Shown: positions 49,394 through 59,086, numbered from the stretch's first letter. The stretch: DNA of 64,000 nucleotides from Hyphomonadaceae bacterium (GCA_947474455.1 CANJIL010000001.1:62001-126000), one strand, 5' to 3'. Made by a program: numbers and translations. Notes: a model not told the origin generated them from the sequence alone.

Positions 49394-50223
49394 CAGATCG
49401 CTTCCGACTCCATGAGCGTGCCATTCATCTCGTCGAAGTATTGCGACCACCAGTTGATGTGAGCATTGCTCTGCACATCGCGATAGTTCGCGCGCGTCAC
49501 ATAAACGACGTCGATGCGCGCGTGATGCAGATCCACCAGCGACGATGACCAGCCCGCCGATTTCTTGAAGTCCGCGAAGTCACCCGTTCCTTTGCTTTGC
49601 CTCAGCATCGGCGAGTTCTGCACCATGTCGGAGACCAGCGTTATCCGCACAGGAACGTCGCTGCCAAGCCGGGAGAAGGATTTCGTCGCCGCCGAGCGCA
49701 GCGATTCAATGATGGGCGAAGTCTTTGCCGGCTCCACCTGTAGAACCCTCGCCATCGTCTCCTCGACTGCCGCAAGATAGCCCTGCTCATAATCGCGCTG
49801 CTTCCTCTCGACGTCGGAAATCGCCGCGTCCATCGCCGTGGGGGCGCCGGGATTGCACTTGCTGAAGATCGGCTCGCCCAGGCTGCCATTGCCGCGGTCA
49901 GCCAGATAGATGTCGACGCGCGCATTCTCCGGCGCCGCGCGAATCGCGCTGATCACCTTCGCTCGCGCCGTTTCCGCCTGCACGCCATCGAGCGGATCGG
50001 ATGCATCGAGCAGGATCAGGTGAACTTCCGCCGGCCCCGCGCGGTTGCACCAGGACACAGGATCCGTCGCCTCGGCTTTCTGGTTCACCAGAAAGAACGT
50101 AACGCCCAGCCCGGCCAGCAAAGCGCCGCCGCCCGCGACCTTGCCGATCGCGCCCCAGGGCGCTTCGCCGCCCGCGCGCCTGCGCGAACCTCTGGAGGAA
50201 GGCCGGCGGTTACGGCGCGACAT
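49393..50223 (-). CDS. Membrane-anchored VWA-like protein
   Basis: A 276-aa protein. A basic start (MSRRNRRPSSRGSRRR) and one helix (residues 23-46) orient the rest to the periplasm. The domain resembles a von Willebrand A fold: VHLILLDASDPLDG (a degenerate MIDAS-like D-x-S-D), a central KCNPGAPTAMDAAI turn, and LVSDMVQNSPML near residues 196-207. A complete MIDAS Thr is not seen, so metal binding is uncertain. It overlaps both neighbours. Similar proteins occur in many proteobacteria without known role. Confidence 0.72.
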   Translation of the reverse strand: MSRRNRRPSSRGSRRRAGGEAPWGAIGKVAGGGALLAGLGVTFFLVNQKAEATDPVSWCNRAGPAEVHLILLDASDPLDGVQAETARAKVISAIRAAPENARVDIYLADRGNGSLGEPIFSKCNPGAPTAMDAAISDVERKQRDYEQGYLAAVEETMARVLQVEPAKTSPIIESLRSAATKSFSRLGSDVPVRITLVSDMVQNSPMLRQSKGTGDFADFKKSAGWSSSLVDLHHARIDVVYVTRANYRDVQSNAHINWWSQYFDEMNGTLMESEAI

Positions 50224-51658
50224 CACGCACCTGTTCGGCCTTGGCGAGCTGCGCCCGTGTGGCGGCTATGGCCGCCTCGATCTTGTCCTTCTGCTCCTTC
50301 GCGACTGTCTGCGCGCGTTCGGCGGCCGCACGCGCCTCCTTGATGTCTACCGACGTCGCAAACAGGCTCGCCAGCGCCGGATCAAGAATAATCGCGTTGG
50401 CAAAGCCCGGGTTGGCCAGTTTCACCGGGTTGGCAAAGTGCGCTGGCGGCGGCGCAGAGCGCGCCCGCGTATTGGCGCCGCGATAGATCGACAGCATCGT
50501 GTTCGCCGCGCTCTCCAGCTCCGCCTCATAGTTGCGGGCCGCCGCCTCAAGCTGTTTTTTCGCATCCGTGTGGTTGTCGATCGCCTGCAGCGACGGTCCG
50601 ATATCGTAGAGAAACGCCCCGACCGCCTGAGAAGCCGCCTCCTGCTCCTCCAGCATCTCGCCGGTCACATCGTCGAGCAGGTCGAGATAGTCATCACGCT
50701 GGTCTTCGGATTCATTGTAGCGCTTGGTGTAATCTGGATAGCGATCGCCGAACTCATATCCCTTCCGCGCCGCATAGATGCCCGCGATCACGCCCACCGC
50801 GATCATGATGAGCGATAGCTCGTCCAGATGACTGAAGCCCCAGGCCGCAGGCGATGGGGCAGGCGACGTGCGCCAGGCCTCATAAAACCAGCCAACGGCA
50901 GCCCACAGCGGCGAGACGCCTTCGGCAACCGAATTGCGCGCGACGCGATAGAACGCGACGACCATATGCACCACCGGCAATCCGACCAGCAGCACAAGCA
51001 CGGCGGCAAAGCCCAGCAGCTTGTTGGCGATGAACGCGCTGTTGACTCGCTTCACCAGCGCAAAGCCGATCACCGTGCACACCACGATATTTGCCGCCGC
51101 GATCAGGAGCGCCTGGAAGAACGCGCCCAGCATGCCCAGCTGATTGCCTTCGGTGAAGAAGAACAGGTTGAGCGCACCCTCGACGATTGCAATCAGGAAC
51201 AGGTCGGCAAAGAACACGAAGGCCGAACGCGGCGCTTTGGCCGGCCGCTTCAGCTTCCGCTCGTCCCGCCAGCCCTGAAAGTCCGCCTGGCCTTCCCTCA
51301 GCCTCTGGAATTTCTGTTCGAGGTCGCGCAGGTCGACCACCGCCCGTTGCTCGATAGCCGAAATCTTCGGCGCGACTCGATTCTCGATCTCGGTCGTCGC
51401 CAGCCGCGAGCGAGCCCGCGCCAGCAATTCGTTGAGCCCGCGCAGCCGGTCGATGATGTCGTTGCGCAGCTGCGTGCGCTCGGCAACAATGCCGCTGACG
51501 ATCTCGGATTCGATGTCGTCCAGCGAAGCCGCATTGGCTGGCGGATGATTGGCGCCTCCTCGCTCGGCGCCCCGCGTCTCCAGCGACAGACGTTTTGCAT
51601 GCCGCTCGATATCGAGCGGCCTGAACACAGTCAGATCGGGAAGGCTGTTGCCGTCCAC
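50210..51658 (-). CDS. Four-TM coiled-coil protein, first gene of the motor-like operon
   Basis: About 482 aa, unknown family. Soluble, highly charged coiled coil (about 50-135), four helices (about 145-168, 175-202, 213-238, 279-298), then a cytoplasmic helical part with FGDRYPDYTKRYNESEDQRDDYLD and a long terminal coiled coil (about 355-480). Start uncertain: GTG 51658 follows GGGGTTAC; TTG 51670 is also in frame. Overlaps the VWA gene by 14 bases. Likely the base or stator platform of the module; this is inference from gene order. Confidence 0.72.
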   Translation of the reverse strand: MDGNSLPDLTVFRPLDIERHAKRLSLETRGAERGGANHPPANAASLDDIESEIVSGIVAERTQLRNDIIDRLRGLNELLARARSRLATTEIENRVAPKISAIEQRAVVDLRDLEQKFQRLREGQADFQGWRDERKLKRPAKAPRSAFVFFADLFLIAIVEGALNLFFFTEGNQLGMLGAFFQALLIAAANIVVCTVIGFALVKRVNSAFIANKLLGFAAVLVLLVGLPVVHMVVAFYRVARNSVAEGVSPLWAAVGWFYEAWRTSPAPSPAAWGFSHLDELSLIMIAVGVIAGIYAARKGYEFGDRYPDYTKRYNESEDQRDDYLDLLDDVTGEMLEEQEAASQAVGAFLYDIGPSLQAIDNHTDAKKQLEAAARNYEAELESAANTMLSIYRGANTRARSAPPPAHFANPVKLANPGFANAIILDPALASLFATSVDIKEARAAAERAQTVAKEQKDKIEAAIAATRAQLAKAEQVRDVAP

Positions 51659-51805
51659 CCGTAACCCCAATGCGCCAGCGCGGGAACCGAGCGCATTTTA
51701 CAGCGCCGACAAGCGTTTCGCGCGCAGATTAAGCAGTAGCGAAGGGCAAGATTACGGGGGCCGCGCGGAACCTTCGCCACATACCGGACACAATCCGTGT
51801 CGGGT

Positions 51806-53200
51806 TCAGAATGTCCAGGTAATCTCGGTAAAGCCGAACAGCGTGTCGCCTTCGCCCGTAGCGTTGGGCGCCGATTTGAGAAAGTCGCCGCGAATGATCG
51901 CCGCCCCGCCGACCCCGAGGCGGAGCGAATCGGGGATCAGCCAGCGGCGGTAACGCACTTCGACCTGAGTTCCCACATTGTCGCCGGATGCGCCGGTGGC
52001 GTCGCGCACCCCAGAATTGGCGAAGCTGTTGGTCGCTGATTCCAGCTGGAGGCGTCGCACGGAGACGTTGGCGTCAGAAGCCCTGTCGGGTTTCACTTCA
52101 AGGCGAATGCCCGGTCCGATCAAGTTTGTGCGCGCAATAGCGCCGTAGATGCTGGTCGGGCCAAACTCAAAAGCGCGGTCGCCAAACAGCGAGTCGAAGC
52201 GTTCGCTGGACAGATCGGAGGGCGAACGGTCGCCTGACGCCCGATCGTATTGCAGGGCGAGGCGCGGCGACCATGGCCCATCGAATGTGTAGCCGACTTG
52301 GACGTGCATTGTTTCGGCGTCATGGTTGAGGTCGGTTACATCGGCGCCGCCTGTCGTCGCGCGGATCGAGCCTGTCTGGCCGGCGTATTCGAGGTCGAAG
52401 TCGAAGTCTGCCTTCGCGGGCGCGCGGCGCAGGCGGACGCCAACCGTGGACAGGTCACGATTGCGCGTGGGATTGTTGGAGGCGTCGCCCTCATCAAGAT
52501 CGAACAGGTAGATTTGGCCCGCCAGCGAGAAGGGCAGCGGCGCCTCGATAGTCAGGCCGCCGAAACGCGTATTTTCCAGCGTCCTGTTCAGCGCGACCTC
52601 ATTGTCGAGCGCTGAGGGAGCGTCCGAGGGGAGGCGGCTTACGATCGCTGTATAGAATGCCGTGACTTTTACGTCGGCGTCGTTCCTCCAGACAGCGTGG
52701 ACGCCGTCGAACGCCTGCAGCAGGCTGCGATAGTTGGAGCGTGCAACCAGTCGGCGCGAGCCAACATCCATCGTGAACCGCCCAAGTGTCAGATCGAGGC
52801 TGGCCCCCTTGATCAGGAAGTTCTTCGGGCGCCAGGCGAGATAGAGCTGGGCAGGCTCAAGCACATCAATTTCGCCGGGCGCTCCACCGCCGGCATTGCC
52901 AGACAGAAGACGCGAATCCAGCAACTCCCCACCAATCACGATCGCACCGGTGTTGATCTCCACCTTCAGTAGCGACTGGACGCCTAAGAGTTCGTCCCCG
53001 CCGCTTCGTCCCGCTGCGAACGTGTTCGACAGGGTCTCATAGCGCGGGCGCACTGATCCCAAAATTTCAAGCCAGTCGGGCGCGCCGACGGCCTTGCTCA
53101 ACCGCCACGGCTCCTTCGGGGCCTCCTGCGCAGAGCCCGGCGGGACGGTCGCCAGGGCGGCCAGCGCAAAACAGGCAACAAGGAAGGGTTGTCGGGACAT
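51806..53200 (-). CDS. Outer-membrane porin, Alginate_exp family
   Basis: A 464-aa beta-barrel protein with a signal peptide (cleavage after PPGSAQ, about residue 25). It has an N-terminal SVRPRYETLSN strand, LYLAWRPKNFLIKGASLDLTLGR, and a C-terminal FGFTEITWTF ending in Phe. It matches the alginate-export/AlgE-like pattern used by many alphaproteobacterial porins that do not export alginate. No alginate genes are here. It is divergent from the Rrf2 regulator and the sulfate importer, so it may serve sulfur uptake. Confidence 0.87.
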   Translation of the reverse strand: MSRQPFLVACFALAALATVPPGSAQEAPKEPWRLSKAVGAPDWLEILGSVRPRYETLSNTFAAGRSGGDELLGVQSLLKVEINTGAIVIGGELLDSRLLSGNAGGGAPGEIDVLEPAQLYLAWRPKNFLIKGASLDLTLGRFTMDVGSRRLVARSNYRSLLQAFDGVHAVWRNDADVKVTAFYTAIVSRLPSDAPSALDNEVALNRTLENTRFGGLTIEAPLPFSLAGQIYLFDLDEGDASNNPTRNRDLSTVGVRLRRAPAKADFDFDLEYAGQTGSIRATTGGADVTDLNHDAETMHVQVGYTFDGPWSPRLALQYDRASGDRSPSDLSSERFDSLFGDRAFEFGPTSIYGAIARTNLIGPGIRLEVKPDRASDANVSVRRLQLESATNSFANSGVRDATGASGDNVGTQVEVRYRRWLIPDSLRLGVGGAAIIRGDFLKSAPNATGEGDTLFGFTEITWTF

Positions 53201-53358
53201 CGGAAGGCTATATCTGTGGGAAATGAATGGAACCCGCCGCCTCTCCCATACGGGGAAAGTCGACTATCTCCGTTTACTTACTCTACAGGGACAATATAGT
53301 TTCAAGAGAGCCGCAGGCAGGTTGATCTGCGTGGTCTTCCCTTGTCCCGGTTGAGTCG

Positions 53359-53805
53359 ATGATTTCACAGAAGGCCAAATACGCTCTGCGGGCGTTGGTC
53401 GCGCTCGCCAGGCGGCCGGCCGGCAAGCCGACCTTCATTTCCGAGATCGCCGAGACTCAGAACATCCCGAAGAAATTTCTCGAGCAGATCCTGCTCGATC
53501 TGAAGCATCACGGCCTGGTGGCTTCGCGTCGCGGAAAGGCCGGTGGTTATGGGCTTTTGCGCCCCGCAGACACCATCTCGTTCGGCGAGGTCCTCCGCAT
53601 TGTCGACGGTCCGATTGCCCCCCTGCCATGCCTGTCTAAGATTGCCTACCGGCGTTGCGAGGACTGCAAGGACGAGGCAAGCTGCGAGGTGCGGCGCGTG
53701 TTCGCACAGGTGGCTGACGCGACCCGCGGCGTGCTCGATCGCACCACCATTGCCGACGCCCTGGAGGCTCGCCTGCCCGCCCGCCTGAGGGACGCCGTCG
53801 CCTGA
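53359..53805 (+). CDS. Rrf2-family transcriptional regulator (cysteine/sulfur type, predicted)
   Basis: A 148-aa winged-helix regulator. The DNA-binding part is MISQKAKYALRALVALA with NIPKKFLEQILLDLK and RGKAGGYGLLRPA. The sensor part has four cysteines (91, 100, 103, 109) in PCLSKIAYRRCEDC and ASCEV, spacing unlike the three of IscR, so it could bind an Fe-S cluster or another metal. Position between the porin and sbp suggests control of sulfate uptake. Confidence 0.88.
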   Translation: MISQKAKYALRALVALARRPAGKPTFISEIAETQNIPKKFLEQILLDLKHHGLVASRRGKAGGYGLLRPADTISFGEVLRIVDGPIAPLPCLSKIAYRRCEDCKDEASCEVRRVFAQVADATRGVLDRTTIADALEARLPARLRDAVA

Positions 53806-53812
53806 TCTAGGT

Positions 53813-53840
53813 TTGACAAACCCTACCGGACGACTAGCGT
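53813..53840 (+). promoter_or_regulatory. sbp promoter
   Basis: A perfect TTGACA at 53813-53818 and TAGCGT at 53835-53840, 16 bases apart. The spacer holds AACCCTACCGGACGAC, a place where the Rrf2 protein could bind and block transcription; that is inference. Predicted start lies about 15 bases before the sbp ATG. Confidence 0.5.
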
Positions 53841-53861
53841 AACAGGCTCGGAGGACTTCCA

Positions 53862-54887
53862 ATGCGCCTGACGATTTTCGCCCTGGCCGCATCCGTGGCG
53901 CTTGCCGCATGCGGCGGCCAGAGCAGCACGGGGGGTAACGAAATCTCGCTTCTCAACGTGTCGTATGATCCGACGCGCGAGCTCTATGAAGAGTTCAACG
54001 CGGATTTCTCGGCGACCTATAAGACGCCGTCGGGCAAGACCGTGATGGTCAACATGTCCCACGGCGGCTCGGGCAAGCAGTCGCGTTCGGTGATCGATGG
54101 CCTTCCCGCCGACGTCGTCACGCTGGCGCTGCAGAACGACCTCGACGTGATCGCGAAAGAAACCGGCAAGATCCCCACCGACTGGCGCACCAAGCTCCCG
54201 GCCAATTCATCGCCCTACACCTCGACGATCGTGTTCCTGGTGCGTGCGGGCAATCCAAAGAACATCAGGGACTGGAACGATCTGACGCTTCCGGGTGTCG
54301 GCGTGATCACACCTAATCCGAAGACCTCCGGCGGCGCGCGCTGGAACTATCTAGCAGCATGGGCCTACGCCTCGAAACAGTTCCCGGGCGACGAGGCGAA
54401 GGTGAAAGAGTTTGTCGGAAAGCTTTACAAAAACGTTCTGAAACTTGATTCCGGCGCGCGCGGCAGCACGGTGACGTTCACCCAGCAAGGCACCGGCGAC
54501 GTGCTGATCACGTGGGAGAACGAAGGCTTCCTCACACTGCAGGAAGAGGACGGCCCCAAATACGAGATGGTTTATCCATCCCTGTCTATCCGCGCAGAAC
54601 CGCCGGTCGCCGTGGTTGTCGGCAACGCCGAGAAGAAAGGTCCCGAACAGCTCCAGGCCGCCGAGGACTATCTCAAGCACCTTTATTCCCCCGCAGGCCA
54701 GCGCATCGTCGCCAAGCACTTCTATCGGCCGAACGATCCTACGGCGGCTGATCCCGCGGACGTGGCGCGCTTCAAGCAGATCGAGATGGTGACCGTCGAC
54801 GATCCCATATTCGGCGGCTGGCCGCAGGCGCAGCCCAAGCATTTCGACGACGGCGGCGTCTACGACCAGATCTTCACGGCGAGATAG
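53862..54887 (+). CDS. sbp: Sulfate-binding protein of the ABC importer
   Basis: A 341-aa substrate-binding protein that carries sulfate (or thiosulfate) to the CysTWA complex. The signal ends in ALAAC, so it is a lipoprotein. Family features: [33 protein letters not shown] (anion-binding Ser/Gly loop), [24 protein letters not shown] site precedes ATG. First gene of a tight operon. Confidence 0.95.
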   Translation: MRLTIFALAASVALAACGGQSSTGGNEISLLNVSYDPTRELYEEFNADFSATYKTPSGKTVMVNMSHGGSGKQSRSVIDGLPADVVTLALQNDLDVIAKETGKIPTDWRTKLPANSSPYTSTIVFLVRAGNPKNIRDWNDLTLPGVGVITPNPKTSGGARWNYLAAWAYASKQFPGDEAKVKEFVGKLYKNVLKLDSGARGSTVTFTQQGTGDVLITWENEGFLTLQEEDGPKYEMVYPSLSIRAEPPVAVVVGNAEKKGPEQLQAAEDYLKHLYSPAGQRIVAKHFYRPNDPTAADPADVARFKQIEMVTVDDPIFGGWPQAQPKHFDDGGVYDQIFTAR

Positions 54888-54890
54888 CGC

Positions 54891-55757
54891 ATGACGGCAA
54901 CGGCGCCGGACGGGGCGCGTAGTTTCCGATGGCGGCGGCGCAGTGTCCTGCCAGGCTTCGGCCTGAGCCTGGGATACACGATCGTATACCTGTCTCTGGT
55001 TGTCCTGATCCCGCTGGCCGGACTTGGCATCCGCTCGGCCTCGCTCGGCTGGACTCAGTTCTGGGCGATCGCATTCGACCCGCGCGTTGTGCAGGCTCTG
55101 CAGCTGTCCTTCGGCGCCGCGTTGGCGGCGGCGGTCATAAACACCGTGTTCGGCGTGCTCGTCGCCTGGGTGCTGGTGCGCTACCGCTTCCCCGGCCGCC
55201 GCTGGCTCGACGCCGCCGTCGACCTGCCGTTCGCGCTTCCCACCGCCGTCGCCGGCATCGCGCTCGCCACGCTCTACGCTCCCAACGGCCCCTTTGGCGC
55301 CATCCTCGACCACTGGTTCGGCATCAAGGTCGGCTTCACCCCCCTCGGCGTCGTCATGGCGCTGATCTTCGTCGGCCTGCCTTTTGTTGTCCGCACCGTG
55401 CAACCCGTGCTGGAAGAAATCGATCGCGAGACCGAGGAAGTCGCCGCCACGCTCGGAGCCCGCCGCTGGCGCACCATCACGCGCGTCATATTCCCGGCCC
55501 TGCTCCCCGCCATCCTCACCGGCTTCGCTCTCTCCTTCGCGCGCGGCGTCGGCGAATACGGCTCGGTGATCTTCATCGCCTCGAACCTGCCATTCCAATC
55601 CGAGATCGCCCCGCTGCTGATCGTCATCAAACTGGAAGAGAACAACTACGCCGGCGCCACCGCGATCGCGACCATCATGCTGGTGATCTCGTTCGCCATG
55701 CTGTTCGTGATCAACCTGCTGCAGGCCTGGAGCCGGAAATGGTTCGGCCATGAGTGA
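54891..55757 (+). CDS. cysT: Sulfate ABC transporter permease CysT
   Basis: A 288-aa permease with about six helices. LGYTIVYLSLVVLIPLAGL near the start, PFALPTAVAGIALATLY, and the coupling-loop motif EEVAATLGARRWRTITRVIFPAL. It begins three bases after the sbp stop and overlaps cysW by eight bases. Confidence 0.96.
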   Translation: MTATAPDGARSFRWRRRSVLPGFGLSLGYTIVYLSLVVLIPLAGLGIRSASLGWTQFWAIAFDPRVVQALQLSFGAALAAAVINTVFGVLVAWVLVRYRFPGRRWLDAAVDLPFALPTAVAGIALATLYAPNGPFGAILDHWFGIKVGFTPLGVVMALIFVGLPFVVRTVQPVLEEIDRETEEVAATLGARRWRTITRVIFPALLPAILTGFALSFARGVGEYGSVIFIASNLPFQSEIAPLLIVIKLEENNYAGATAIATIMLVISFAMLFVINLLQAWSRKWFGHE

Positions 55758-56616
55758 GACAGCACAGACACGCAAGGTGCGCCGCGCAATCGGCGAGGGC
55801 CCGGCCACGCGGATCGTTCTGATCATGGTCGCGCTGGTCTTCCTTGGGCTTATGCTGATCGCGCCCCTGCTGGTCGTGTTCGTCGAGGCGTTCGGCCGCG
55901 GCATCGGCGTCTATTTGCAGGCGCTCGCCCTGCCTGACACCATGGCCGCCCTGCAGCTGACGCTTCTCGTCGCTGTGATCGCAGTTCCTGCAAACCTGAT
56001 CTTCGGCGTCGCCGCCGCCTGGCTGATCACCAAGTTCGACTTCAAGGGAAAGTCGTTCTTGCTGACGCTGATCGATCTTCCTTTCGCCGTGTCGCCTGTC
56101 GTCTCGGGGCTGATCTTCGTCCTGCTCTTCGGCGCCAACAGCGCGCTAGGCCCATGGCTGGAAGACAACAACATCCAGATCCTCTATGCCGTTCCCGGCA
56201 TCGTCATCGCGACGATCTTCATCACCTTTCCCTTCATCGCCCGCGAGCTGATCCCGCTGATGGAGCAGCAGGGCTCGTCGGAAGAGGAGGCGGCCGTCTC
56301 CCTCGGCGCCAGCGGCTGGCGCACCTTCTTCCAGGTGACCCTGCCCAACGTGAAGTGGGGCCTGCTCTATGGCGTGCTGCTCTGCAACGCGCGCGCGATG
56401 GGCGAATTCGGCGCGGTGTCAGTCGTGTCTGGCCACATCAGGGGTCTCACCAACACGCTGCCGCTGCACATTGAAATCCTCTACAACGACAACAAGGCCG
56501 CCGCGGCGTTCGCCGTGGCGTCCTTGCTCGCCATGCTTGCTCTCGTCACGCTTGCGGTTAAGACGCTGCTTGAAGCCCGGTTCGCCGGCGAGATCGCAGC
56601 CCAGCGACGCCACTGA
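55750..56616 (+). CDS. cysW: Sulfate ABC transporter permease CysW
   Basis: A 288-aa permease, second membrane subunit. Coupling loop [38 protein letters not shown] and [17 protein letters not shown] are typical of CysW. Partners with CysT and the CysA ATPase. Confidence 0.96.
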   Translation: MSETAQTRKVRRAIGEGPATRIVLIMVALVFLGLMLIAPLLVVFVEAFGRGIGVYLQALALPDTMAALQLTLLVAVIAVPANLIFGVAAAWLITKFDFKGKSFLLTLIDLPFAVSPVVSGLIFVLLFGANSALGPWLEDNNIQILYAVPGIVIATIFITFPFIARELIPLMEQQGSSEEEAAVSLGASGWRTFFQVTLPNVKWGLLYGVLLCNARAMGEFGAVSVVSGHIRGLTNTLPLHIEILYNDNKAAAAFAVASLLAMLALVTLAVKTLLEARFAGEIAAQRRH

Positions 56617-56635
56617 TCGGAGCACATACGCCTAC

Positions 56636-57757
56636 ATGCAGGTTCGTACGGTAAACATCTCGAAGCGCTATGCCGGCCTCGCCGCGCTGGACGACGTGTC
56701 GCTGACCGTCCAGCCGGGCGAGCTCGTCGCGCTGCTAGGTCCGTCCGGTTCGGGCAAGACCACGCTTTTGCGCACCATCGCCGGCCTCGAGCCGCCTGAC
56801 GCCGGCACTGTCTATTTCAACGACCGCGACCTATCGGACAGCCGCATCCAGGACCGCGGCGTCGGCTTCGTGTTCCAGCACTACGCGCTGTTCAAGCACA
56901 TGCGGGTGATGGACAACATCGCTTTCGGCCTGCGCGCGCGGCGGAAGAACAAGCCGAGGGAAGACGAGATCAAGCGCCGCGTCCTCGAACTGCTAGATCT
57001 TGTGCAGCTCTCCGGGCTCGAGCGCCGCTTCCCGGCCCAGCTCTCCGGCGGCCAGCGCCAGCGTGTCGCGCTCGCTCGCGCGCTCGCCATCGAGCCCTCC
57101 GTCCTGCTGCTCGACGAGCCGTTCGGCGCCCTCGACGCCCGCGTCAGGAAAGACCTGCGCCGCTGGCTGCGCGAGATCCACGACCGCACCGGCCACACCA
57201 CGTTGTTCGTCACGCATGACCAGGAAGAGGCGCTCGAACTCGCCGACCGCGTCGTCGTCATGAACAAGGGCAAGATCGAACAGTCCGCGACGCCTGACGA
57301 AATCTACGACACGCCGGCGACGCCCTTCGTGTTCTCCTTCATCGGGGAATCGAGCGTCATTCCGGTGCAGGTCGGCAATGGCCGCGCCACGCTCGATGAG
57401 CGTCTGCTTGATCTCGAAATCGGCGCGCTGCCTGATGGGCCAGCTCAGCTTTACCTCCGTCCCGAGGACGTCACGATGGTCACCGATGGCGGACCGGGCA
57501 TACCCGGCCTTGTCGTGTCCACCCGCCGCATCGGCGGCATGCGCCGCGTCACCATTGAATGCGGCCTCGCGCGCCACCGCATCGAGTTCGATGCGCTGGC
57601 GGAGGTCCCGATCAACAATTCCCAGCGCCTGACCATTCGCGTTATCGGCGGTCGCGTCTACGGCGCCGGCGCCGAAGGCTACGAAACAGAGCGCCTGGCC
57701 GCGTCTGCCACCTCGGACTTCAAATGGGCAAAGGCCGAAGGTTGGCTGGACCGCTAG
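56636..57757 (+). CDS. cysA: Sulfate ABC transporter ATPase CysA
   Basis: A 373-aa ATPase: Walker [32 protein letters not shown], signature [15 protein letters not shown], Walker [12 protein letters not shown], then a C-terminal TOBE regulatory domain (about 290-370). ATG 56636 is chosen, as the in-frame upstream part lies inside cysW and is not ATPase sequence. Last gene of the operon. Confidence 0.96.
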   Translation: MQVRTVNISKRYAGLAALDDVSLTVQPGELVALLGPSGSGKTTLLRTIAGLEPPDAGTVYFNDRDLSDSRIQDRGVGFVFQHYALFKHMRVMDNIAFGLRARRKNKPREDEIKRRVLELLDLVQLSGLERRFPAQLSGGQRQRVALARALAIEPSVLLLDEPFGALDARVRKDLRRWLREIHDRTGHTTLFVTHDQEEALELADRVVVMNKGKIEQSATPDEIYDTPATPFVFSFIGESSVIPVQVGNGRATLDERLLDLEIGALPDGPAQLYLRPEDVTMVTDGGPGIPGLVVSTRRIGGMRRVTIECGLARHRIEFDALAEVPINNSQRLTIRVIGGRVYGAGAEGYETERLAASATSDFKWAKAEGWLDR

Positions 57758-58177
57758 CCCGCCCGCATGGTTCGAAGGCCACGTCGCATCGCTTCGCGAA
57801 GCACCGCTGCTCACCGTGGCTTACACGTAGGCGAGAACAAGGGAAATCATCCTCGGCTTTGTCCCAAGGATAAGACCAAGGGGACTGGCGGCGAATGCCT
57901 CAGAAACAAGCACCCGTCATTCTCGCGACAAGCCCGACAATGGCGGCGCCAGCTAGGTCGACGAACCGCGACCAGCCCGCAAAGCGAACATTCGTGTTAC
58001 AGACCCGCGACTGACCTGTGAAAACAGACCGGAAAGACGGTGCATCCGGCAATTCCAGCGCGGGCAGGACCGTTCAACGTCACGGCCTCGCGAGTTGCTA
58101 CCGAAAGCGGAAACTGTGTAGATTGCGGCCAGCTCGGCGGGGACAACAGCCGGCGAAACACGTGAGGGAGAGACGAA
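57758..58177. repeat. Repeat-bearing gap between cysA and the hydrolase gene
   Basis: No convincing gene in 420 bases. CGCATGGTTCGAAGG (57764) with GCTTCGCGAAGC and CTGCTCACCGTGG resemble the palindromic element at 7849. CACCCGTCATTCTCGCGAC (about 57910) resembles the ends of another dispersed repeat. The last 120 bases presumably hold the promoter of the next gene; GTGAGGGAGAG at 58161 is its ribosome site. Confidence 0.45.
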
Positions 58178-59086
58178 ATGTGTGACGAGCATACCGAACA
58201 CAGTAACGATGAAGCCTTTGACGCAGGCGCCCTTTCACGCCGTGGCTTTGGCGCCATGTCGCTCGCCGCGCTGGCGGCGTGCACCACCAGCCCCGAAAAC
58301 GCCGCTGGCGTTGTCGAGCGCGAAGTTGAAGTGCAAACAGCCGATGGCATGATGGATGCGCACTACGTGGCGCCGTCGTCCGGCAAGCACCCGGCCGTCA
58401 TCGTGTGGCCTGACATCATGGGCCTGCGTCCGGCCTTCCGCCTGATGGGCAAGCGCCTCGCGGAATCGGGCTATGCGGTTCTGACGGTGAACCCGTTCTA
58501 TCGCATGCAGAAGGGTCAAGTGTTCGACGCGACGACGGAGAAGTTCGCCGACCCGCCGGTTCGCACGCGACTCGTTGGCCTGATGGGCCCGACGGTCGGC
58601 AATCCTCAGAACACCAAGAACGATGCTGTCGGCGCGGTCGCTTGGCTCGACAAGCAAAAAGAGGTCGACACCTCCAAAGGCATCGGCACGACCGGCTATT
58701 GCATGGGTGGCCCGCTGGTGATGCGCACGATGGCGTTCGTGCCGAACCGCGTGAAGGCTGGCGGGAGCTTCCATGGCGGCGGCCTCGCCGTTACCGCGGC
58801 TACCGCGACTGAGCAAGCACGCGCCAACAGCCCGCACCTGCTCGTCCCGCAGATGACGTCCAAGGCCGTCCTGATCGCCGTCGCGCAAAACGACGACCAG
58901 CAGGATCCGAGCGTGAAGGGCACGGTGAAAGCCGCGTTCGACGCGAAGGGCATTCCGGTTGAAGTCGAAGTCTATCCGGCCCAGCACGGCTGGTGCCCGC
59001 CCGACAGCGCCGTATTCGATCAGGTGCAAGCCGATCGCGCCTGGGGCCGCCTCTTGGCCACCTTCCAGGCCGGCCTCAAGGCATAA
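58178..59086 (+). CDS. Exported dienelactone hydrolase family protein
   Basis: A 302-aa alpha/beta hydrolase. A twin-arginine-like signal (LSRRGFGAMSLAALAAC) ending in a lipobox predicts folded export and lipid anchoring. The DLH triad is visible: nucleophile Cys in GTTGYCMGGPL, Asp in AQNDDQQDPSV, His in YPAQHGWCPPDS. Natural substrate unknown. GAGGGAGAG precedes ATG. Confidence 0.92.
   Translation: MCDEHTEHSNDEAFDAGALSRRGFGAMSLAALAACTTSPENAAGVVEREVEVQTADGMMDAHYVAPSSGKHPAVIVWPDIMGLRPAFRLMGKRLAESGYAVLTVNPFYRMQKGQVFDATTEKFADPPVRTRLVGLMGPTVGNPQNTKNDAVGAVAWLDKQKEVDTSKGIGTTGYCMGGPLVMRTMAFVPNRVKAGGSFHGGGLAVTAATATEQARANSPHLLVPQMTSKAVLIAVAQNDDQQDPSVKGTVKAAFDAKGIPVEVEVYPAQHGWCPPDSAVFDQVQADRAWGRLLATFQAGLKA

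Noticed and set aside
47179-51658. Motor-like operon as a Zorya anti-phage system
   Set aside because: ZorA/ZorB-like membrane proteins are plausible, but no nuclease, helicase or other effector gene is adjacent, and the MotB-like protein lacks an OmpA-type domain. The neighbours are housekeeping genes, not a defence island.
51806-53200. Alginate secretion porin
   Set aside because: No alginate synthesis genes; the family domain is widely used by general porins, and the neighbours concern sulfate.
57767-58021. 84-codon ORF after cysA
   Set aside because: Low-complexity Arg/Ser-rich product, no ribosome site, overlaps repeat fragments.
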